From positions 248,001-312,000 of the forward strand of contig NZ_JACOIK010000007.1 of assembly GCF_014692515.1 (NCBI RefSeq): a stretch of DNA of 64,000 bases, in the 5' to 3' direction. Below the pieces are notes generated by a model. The model did not search any database. It was not told where the DNA came from and saw only the letters and a program-made list of their open reading frames with translations. The position numbers and the translations under genes are program-made. Positions 59,595 to 64,000 of this stretch are shown here, piece by piece (the stretch's first letter is position 1; every line of letters starts with the position of its first letter). This DNA is from Sphingobacterium micropteri. GTDB taxonomy: Bacteria; Bacteroidota; Bacteroidia; Sphingobacteriales; Sphingobacteriaceae.

Positions 59595-61319
59595 ATGGCA
59601 GTTAAAATGAAAAGTACGATAACTTATTTTTATTTATTACTACTATTATATACCACCGACAGCTTTGCGCAATATAAACAGACTGTTGTCAACAAAGCCA
59701 TTATGGCTCAAAATGCAGGAAGTATAGTTCCGTTAAAGCGTTTGGATAGGCACCGCATGGCGGTGATTACGCCTTTTCCTAACAAATATGTCCATTTTGT
59801 AAATATGGTAAAGCGTTATGCTGATGTGGAAAGTTTTGATTTCAACGGTTATGAAGAGCATACAAAATATCACAATACTATTATTATTGCTGGCACAAAG
59901 GAAGATCTCCGAAACGATTTATTGTTGATGGTTCAACAATCAATAGTACATAATAAACAAGTTATTGTCGTACGATTTGAAAATAAGGCTACAACTTCAA
60001 GTTGGTCACCGGGGCGTTTACAAGGTCGATTTTCGGAATTGATTTATCCCGAATTTAATAAGGAAGCTCAGCAGTATGCTGCCATGTCGGTTTTTGGGGG
60101 GCTAGCTATCACAGAGGGACAAAATAAAACGGAACAGACTCGCTTGCAGTATGCGACGGAAAATTCCTGCGGATTGGATATGGAGGGCATGACAAAAAAG
60201 ATTGATGCCATTGCTGCGGAAGCTATTCGCGAACACGCGGCACCGGGTATGGTTGTTATGGCCGTGAAAGATGGACAGGTTATTTTTGATAAAGCGTATG
60301 GCACGCATACTTATGGTACGAATGCAAAAACGACAACCTCCGATATATTCGATCTCGCATCCGTCAGTAAGATTGCAGGTACAACGCCTGTAATCATGCA
60401 TTTGCAAGAAAGAGATATTATTCATTTGGATAGCACTATGGGGTGTTATTTAGGGCAGGCACAAGAGACAAATAAAAAGGATATTACACTTCGCAGCGTA
60501 TTGTTACATGAAGCAGGGTTTACCCCTTTTATCCCGTTTTATCGAAACCTGAAACCAGGTGATTTGGTACATAAACCAGATACAGCTCATCAAGTGCGCG
60601 TGGCAGACAAAGCCTATCTCCGGAACAACTATTATAGGGATGTAATGTGGCCTCAAATGCTGGCGTCACCTGTAAAACCGGTTGGCAATTATGTCTATAG
60701 CGATATTAGTATGTACGTCATGAAAGAAATTACGGAGCGTATGACGTCCAAGCCAATGGAAGAATATGTGCAGGAACTGCTGTATCAGCCCATTGGTATG
60801 AAAACAGCGGGCTATAATCCGCGGCAGCGTTTTGCGAAAGAACGCATTTTACCAACGCAGAACGATACGGTTTTTCGAAAAGAGCTCTTGCAGGGATATG
60901 TACATGATGAAGGTGCGGCAATGGCTGGCGGCGTAGCGGGTCATGCGGGACTTTTTGCGACAGCAAATGATCTGGCTATTTACGGTCAATTACTGTTAAA
61001 TAGAGGTGAGTACGGTGGTATCCGGTATTTCAGGCCGGAGACAGTCGATTTATTTACATCCAGACAATCGTTGACCAGCCGGCGTGGGCTAGTTTTTGAT
61101 CGAGCTGATCCGGATAAGAAAAAAGAATATCCTTCTCGATTGGCAAATGAATCCGTGTTTGGGCATACAGGTTATACCGGCACGTGTATATGGATCGATC
61201 CCCAAAATCAACTTATTTACATTTTCTTGTCCAATCGGGTTCATCCGCAAGTATCGACAAAGCTGTTGGATTTAAATATACGTAGTCGAATACAAGATGC
61301 TATTTACGAAAGTTTGTAA
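59595..61319 (+). CDS. serine hydrolase (class C beta-lactamase/transpeptidase-like) with N-terminal GH3 C-domain-like remnant
   Basis: Exported protein of 574 residues. A signal peptide (about 5-26, ending FAQ) precedes residues 30-190, which look like the C-terminal alpha/beta domain of GH3/NagZ-type enzymes (NKAIMAQNAGSIVPLKRL, RMAVITPFP). Residues 200-574 are a beta-lactamase-fold serine hydrolase: Ser256-x-x-Lys259 (LASVSKIAG), Tyr368 in YVYSDIS (Y-S-D in place of Y-x-N) and the HTG-type GHTGYTGT. The related full-length proteins fuse an N-acetylglucosaminidase NagZ to such a hydrolase; the GH3 barrel is missing here. Probably acts on peptidoglycan fragments in the periplasm. Start ATG 59595, or 59607. 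Confidence 0.85.
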   Translation: MAVKMKSTITYFYLLLLLYTTDSFAQYKQTVVNKAIMAQNAGSIVPLKRLDRHRMAVITPFPNKYVHFVNMVKRYADVESFDFNGYEEHTKYHNTIIIAGTKEDLRNDLLLMVQQSIVHNKQVIVVRFENKATTSSWSPGRLQGRFSELIYPEFNKEAQQYAAMSVFGGLAITEGQNKTEQTRLQYATENSCGLDMEGMTKKIDAIAAEAIREHAAPGMVVMAVKDGQVIFDKAYGTHTYGTNAKTTTSDIFDLASVSKIAGTTPVIMHLQERDIIHLDSTMGCYLGQAQETNKKDITLRSVLLHEAGFTPFIPFYRNLKPGDLVHKPDTAHQVRVADKAYLRNNYYRDVMWPQMLASPVKPVGNYVYSDISMYVMKEITERMTSKPMEEYVQELLYQPIGMKTAGYNPRQRFAKERILPTQNDTVFRKELLQGYVHDEGAAMAGGVAGHAGLFATANDLAIYGQLLLNRGEYGGIRYFRPETVDLFTSRQSLTSRRGLVFDRADPDKKKEYPSRLANESVFGHTGYTGTCIWIDPQNQLIYIFLSNRVHPQVSTKLLDLNIRSRIQDAIYESL

Positions 61320-61406
61320 CCATGACATAAGAATAAAAACGTAATCAATCGAGAATGTTCATAAAAGGATAATATAAGCTTAACCAAGACCCGAGTATAA
61401 ACCCAC

Positions 61407-61414
61407 TAACTTTG
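61407..61414 (+). promoter_or_regulatory. TAnnTTTG -7 box of the ECF sigma gene
   Basis: TAACTTTG ends 8 bases before the ATG at 61423, so the transcript should have an almost absent leader. A convincing -33 TTTG box was not found at normal spacing. Confidence 0.5.
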
Positions 61415-61422
61415 CCTTTCTT

Positions 61423-61947
61423 ATGGAGCACATCAGAGCAATCAAAGAAGATGACCAACGCGCTTTTCAGCAGGTGTATGCGTGTTATCACGCGCGGATT
61501 TACGGCTTTATACTACAGCGGACAAAGTCGGAATATGTAGCCGAAGAGGTTACCCAGCTAACTTTTATCAAGCTGTGGAAACAACGGGGAATCCTTAGCG
61601 AGCAATTATCTATTGACGTGCAATTGTTTGGTATGGCTCGGCAAGTTATGATTGATGTGCTTCGCAAAGAAGCTACTCGTTTCAAATATGAAGGAGAATT
61701 TGCAGAAACCCCGTTTACCAATAGTCTGATTGATGCTATAGAAAGTAAAGACCTATTACAGATCCTAGAACGGGATATTCAGAATATGCCTAAAATGAGA
61801 CGCTTGGTGTTTGAGCTTAGTCGAAAGCAAGGGCTATCACATAAAGAGATTGCAAACATCTTCTCTATTTCACCTAAAGCCGTCGAATATCATATCGGCA
61901 AAGCACTTTTGCAGCTCAAGCAGCACCTCTATTCTATTATGCTGTAG
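61423..61947 (+). CDS. ECF-type RNA polymerase sigma factor (FecI-like)
   Basis: Alternative sigma factor of 174 residues that directs RNA polymerase to a surface-transporter operon. Region 2 is at about 8-75 (FQQVYACYHARIYGFILQRT, EEVTQLTFIKLWKQRG) and region 4 at about 110-170 (MPKMRRLVFELSRKQGLSHKEIANIFSISPKAVEYHIGKAL). In Bacteroidota such sigma factors are paired with a FecR anti-sigma and a SusC/SusD operon, exactly the order found here. It should be held inactive by the FecR next door until the transporter signals. Confidence 0.94.
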   Translation: MEHIRAIKEDDQRAFQQVYACYHARIYGFILQRTKSEYVAEEVTQLTFIKLWKQRGILSEQLSIDVQLFGMARQVMIDVLRKEATRFKYEGEFAETPFTNSLIDAIESKDLLQILERDIQNMPKMRRLVFELSRKQGLSHKEIANIFSISPKAVEYHIGKALLQLKQHLYSIML

Positions 61948-62071
61948 AGCTGTGTCTCCAGCAGGGTTCCATGGATCGGCCGCTAACCGATAGCCCATCA
62001 ATCCTAGGCTCTAATATTAAAAAATTGTAAAGTCACTGGGGATACCTTGTTGAGCCACGTAATATCTATAT

Positions 62072-63166
62072 ATGAGGTTCAGAAGGAAACAACGACGTGG
62101 CGAAGCCGACTTGCCAGACGCTAAACAGCAGGTGCGGAAAAAGATCTGGGAAGATCCCACGATCATTGAAGAAATGTTTAACGATGCTGAATGGCAACAA
62201 TATCAGGAAGGCACAGAAAGTCAAATGCCATCTCAGAAGATGGCACAGCATATTGAGGAAGAGATCCGTCGAGAAGAAAGAAAGGCTCAACAGCGTGAAA
62301 TACGTTTACAGCGCTCCAGTCGAATTATGCAGGGAGGCATAGCTGCTGCAATTCTCCTTCTTATCTCCTTCCAGGTTTGGCATCAATCACAACAGATAAA
62401 CCAACACGCGCAGCATCCTAATGTACAAAAAGACATTGCGGTTGACGCAGTACAACCGCAATGGATCTCCGTTGTGAATAATACGGACAAGATGGATACT
62501 ATACGGCTGCCCGACCATTCCATAGTACATCTATTTGCCCAGAGTAGCTTGCGTTACCGACATGATTTTGTCGGAGAATCACGTGATATACAGCTGGATG
62601 GAAAAGCCTACTTCGATGTCGCGAAAGATTCGAAAAGACCATTTAGTGTATACGCGAACGGTACAAAAACCACAGCCCTCGGAACTTCTTTTACAATCGA
62701 CACCCGCGTGGAACGAGAACACACCGTGGTGGAGCTCCACAGCGGGAAAGTCGTTGTGGCGTCCACAGCCGATATCCCCGTTTTTGAAAACGTGTTTCTT
62801 GATCAAAAAGGGGCGAGCTTACTATTTGACGCGAGTATGCATATTGTCCGCCACCAACGAGGTGTAGCGGAAAGGCCTGAGAAAGTAGAGGTTGTGACAG
62901 AAAATCCAGAAATGCTGACAACAGGAAACCTGCTGCACATGGAAAATATCCCCTTATCAAATGTTTTTCATGTTTTGCAGGAGACCTACGGTATACCTAT
63001 ACATGCTCGAGAAAACAATATTAACCGTATTCAGTATACGGGGGTCATCAATACGGAAAGTGAAACCCTTGCCGACGTATTAACGGTTATTTGCCTGATT
63101 AATGAACTGCATTATGAGCAGGATGAAGAAGGTGCGTATATTATTTATCGCCAAAACGAACAATAA
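62072..63166 (+). CDS. FecR-family anti-sigma factor with DUF4974 C-terminus
   Basis: Inner-membrane anti-sigma regulator of 364 residues: a charged cytoplasmic N-terminus (1-85) that binds the sigma factor, one transmembrane helix (about 87-107, IMQGGIAAAILLLISFQVWH), a periplasmic FecR domain (SVVNNTDKMDTIRLPDHSIVHL, GKAYFDVAKDSKRPFSVYAN, about 130-270) and a C-terminal DUF4974 domain with NIPLSNVFHVLQETYGIPI and YEQDEEGAYIIYR. It senses the SusC-type receiver at the outer membrane and signals back. 124 bases after the sigma gene; the interval includes GTCACTGGGGATACC, a candidate promoter for the sigma factor, not confirmed. Confidence 0.93.
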   Translation: MRFRRKQRRGEADLPDAKQQVRKKIWEDPTIIEEMFNDAEWQQYQEGTESQMPSQKMAQHIEEEIRREERKAQQREIRLQRSSRIMQGGIAAAILLLISFQVWHQSQQINQHAQHPNVQKDIAVDAVQPQWISVVNNTDKMDTIRLPDHSIVHLFAQSSLRYRHDFVGESRDIQLDGKAYFDVAKDSKRPFSVYANGTKTTALGTSFTIDTRVEREHTVVELHSGKVVVASTADIPVFENVFLDQKGASLLFDASMHIVRHQRGVAERPEKVEVVTENPEMLTTGNLLHMENIPLSNVFHVLQETYGIPIHARENNINRIQYTGVINTESETLADVLTVICLINELHYEQDEEGAYIIYRQNEQ

Positions 63167-63201
63167 GGAGATGAAACATAAAAACCTATAAGTCAAAACA
63201 T

Positions 63202-64000
63202 ATGTTTAACACGTATCAATTGAAAAAAAAGAGCGTTCTGTGCTTTGCATTGCTCGTTGCCGGCTTAGTTGAGGCACAGGCCCAGCAAGCACAAGTAAAA
63301 GGCGCGACACAAAACGAATCCGGAGAGTTCCTTTCCGGAGTGAGTATCAAGGCCGTACACGGCGAATCCGGCAGAAGCTTTAATACGAGTTCTTCCGATC
63401 GAGGTCTCTTTAGTTTTAGTAATCTACCCGAAGGGGGGCCTTACCAGTTCATCTTCAGCTATATCGGTTTCCAGCCGGACACCCTCTCTGGATACCGTAT
63501 CCAAACCGGAAAGCCATTAGCGTTGAGTGTCAAACTGCAGCCGGTCACTACGGCATTAGAAGAGGTAGTGATTGGCTATGGAACCATCTCTCGGCGGGAT
63601 GTAACCAGTTCTATTACCACCATCAAAGCCGAAGATATGAATGTTGGCGTATTCTCTTCGCCCGCCCAAATGTTGCAGGGGAAAGTACCGGGACTGACGA
63701 TCTCGACGAATAACAGTAATCCGAATGCAACACCTTCCATCAGCTTGCGCGGTGCTTCTACGCTGCGTAGCGGCGAGGCGATGGAACCTTATTATGTGAT
63801 TGACGGGGTTCCGGGCGCATCCCTCAGCCTCGTAGCTCCCGACGATATCGAGTCTATCGATATCCTTAGGGATGCTTCGGCAACAGCTATCTATGGATCG
63901 AAGGCAGCAAACGGTGTGATCATCGTTACGACCAAAAGGGGCAAGGCCGGTCAGACTGATATTAGTTATAACGGATATGTCGCGATTGACCAGGTCGCCA
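63202..64000 (+). CDS. SusC/RagA-family TonB-dependent outer-membrane transporter, 3' truncated by window edge
   Basis: Start of a TonB-linked transporter, 266 codons visible. A signal peptide (about 1-28, ending EAQAQ) precedes a carboxypeptidase-regulatory-like domain (about 32-105, SGVSIKAVHGESGRSFNTSS, LPEGGPYQFIFSYIGFQPD), then the TonB/plug region ALEEVVIGYGTISRRDVTSSI and the plug with YYVIDGVPGASLSLV and DIESIDILRDASATAIYGSKAAN, the RagA/SusC signature. The frame is open at the window end. It lies 35 bases after fecR and is expected to be the sensor-transporter of this sigma/anti-sigma set, followed by a SusD gene outside the window. A 6-codon reading frame (63171-63191) lies just before it. 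Confidence 0.93.
   Translation, partial: MFNTYQLKKKSVLCFALLVAGLVEAQAQQAQVKGATQNESGEFLSGVSIKAVHGESGRSFNTSSSDRGLFSFSNLPEGGPYQFIFSYIGFQPDTLSGYRIQTGKPLALSVKLQPVTTALEEVVIGYGTISRRDVTSSITTIKAEDMNVGVFSSPAQMLQGKVPGLTISTNNSNPNATPSISLRGASTLRSGEAMEPYYVIDGVPGASLSLVAPDDIESIDILRDASATAIYGSKAANGVIIVTTKRGKAGQTDISYNGYVAIDQVA

Overview
The window looks like a chromosomal segment from a Bacteroidota bacterium, most likely of the Sphingobacteriaceae (Sphingobacterium / Pedobacter / Parapedobacter type). The evidence is SusC/SusD-type proteins, a one-polypeptide hybrid two-component system, a FecI/FecR pair, genes preceded by TAnnTTTG promoter boxes often only 4-8 bases before the ATG, and a flexirubin / aryl-polyene pigment cluster. 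I saw no rRNA, tRNA, CRISPR array, prophage or insertion sequence with a transposase.

Layout: (1) 1-12186 is the end of a pectin-type polysaccharide utilisation locus: a truncated SusD, a beta-helix lipoprotein, a hybrid two-component regulator, a GH28 polygalacturonase and a GH3 glycosidase. (2) 12285-12998 is a HigB/HigA toxin-antitoxin pair. (3) 13132-26293 is pigment locus 1, a tightly overlapping + strand run with an ACP, ketosynthase, chain-length-factor-like partner, dehydratase, LolA and LolB-like proteins, a GT2-DUF2062 fusion, an MMPL-acyltransferase fusion, a CrtI-like oxidoreductase and a CoA-ligase-like enzyme. (4) 26285-38224 is mostly housekeeping: SNF2 helicase, DapF, DegP-like protease, LMW-PTP, cyclophilin, Xth, a hybrid histidine kinase and TrhO. 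(5) 38205-44667 is a surface polysaccharide island with glycosyltransferases, FkbM, a flippase, an asparagine-synthase-like protein and a CapA-like protein. (6) 44678-49649 has a DeoR regulator, Asd, a threonine dehydrogenase, YebC and a 114-bp tandem-repeat protein. (7) 49646-56061 is pigment locus 2: halogenase-like flavoenzyme, tyrosine ammonia-lyase, FabG, KS, ACP, LpxL-like acyltransferase and a second hotdog protein. (8) 56357-59518 has ProC/ProB and exonuclease VII. (9) 59595-64000 has a serine hydrolase and the start of a second sigma/anti-sigma/SusC locus that runs off the window.

The two pigment loci read as one pathway: the ammonia-lyase makes 4-coumarate from tyrosine, the ligase activates it, the KS/CLF, KS, FabG, hotdog and ACP proteins extend it to a polyene, and acyltransferases, LolA/LolB and MMPL move it to the outer membrane. 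The two hotdog proteins appear to hold complementary halves of the FabZ His/Glu dyad. No DarA/DarB dialkylresorcinol genes were recognised here.

The most unusual non-coding signal is a roughly 100-base intergenic element with two consecutive hairpins, present four times as two inverted pairs (29212-29696 and 45437-45817). The first stem keeps pairing despite sequence changes and encloses a conserved 34-35 base loop. The element reaches into the 3' end of dapF and lies just upstream of the deoR start. I do not recognise it as a described family.
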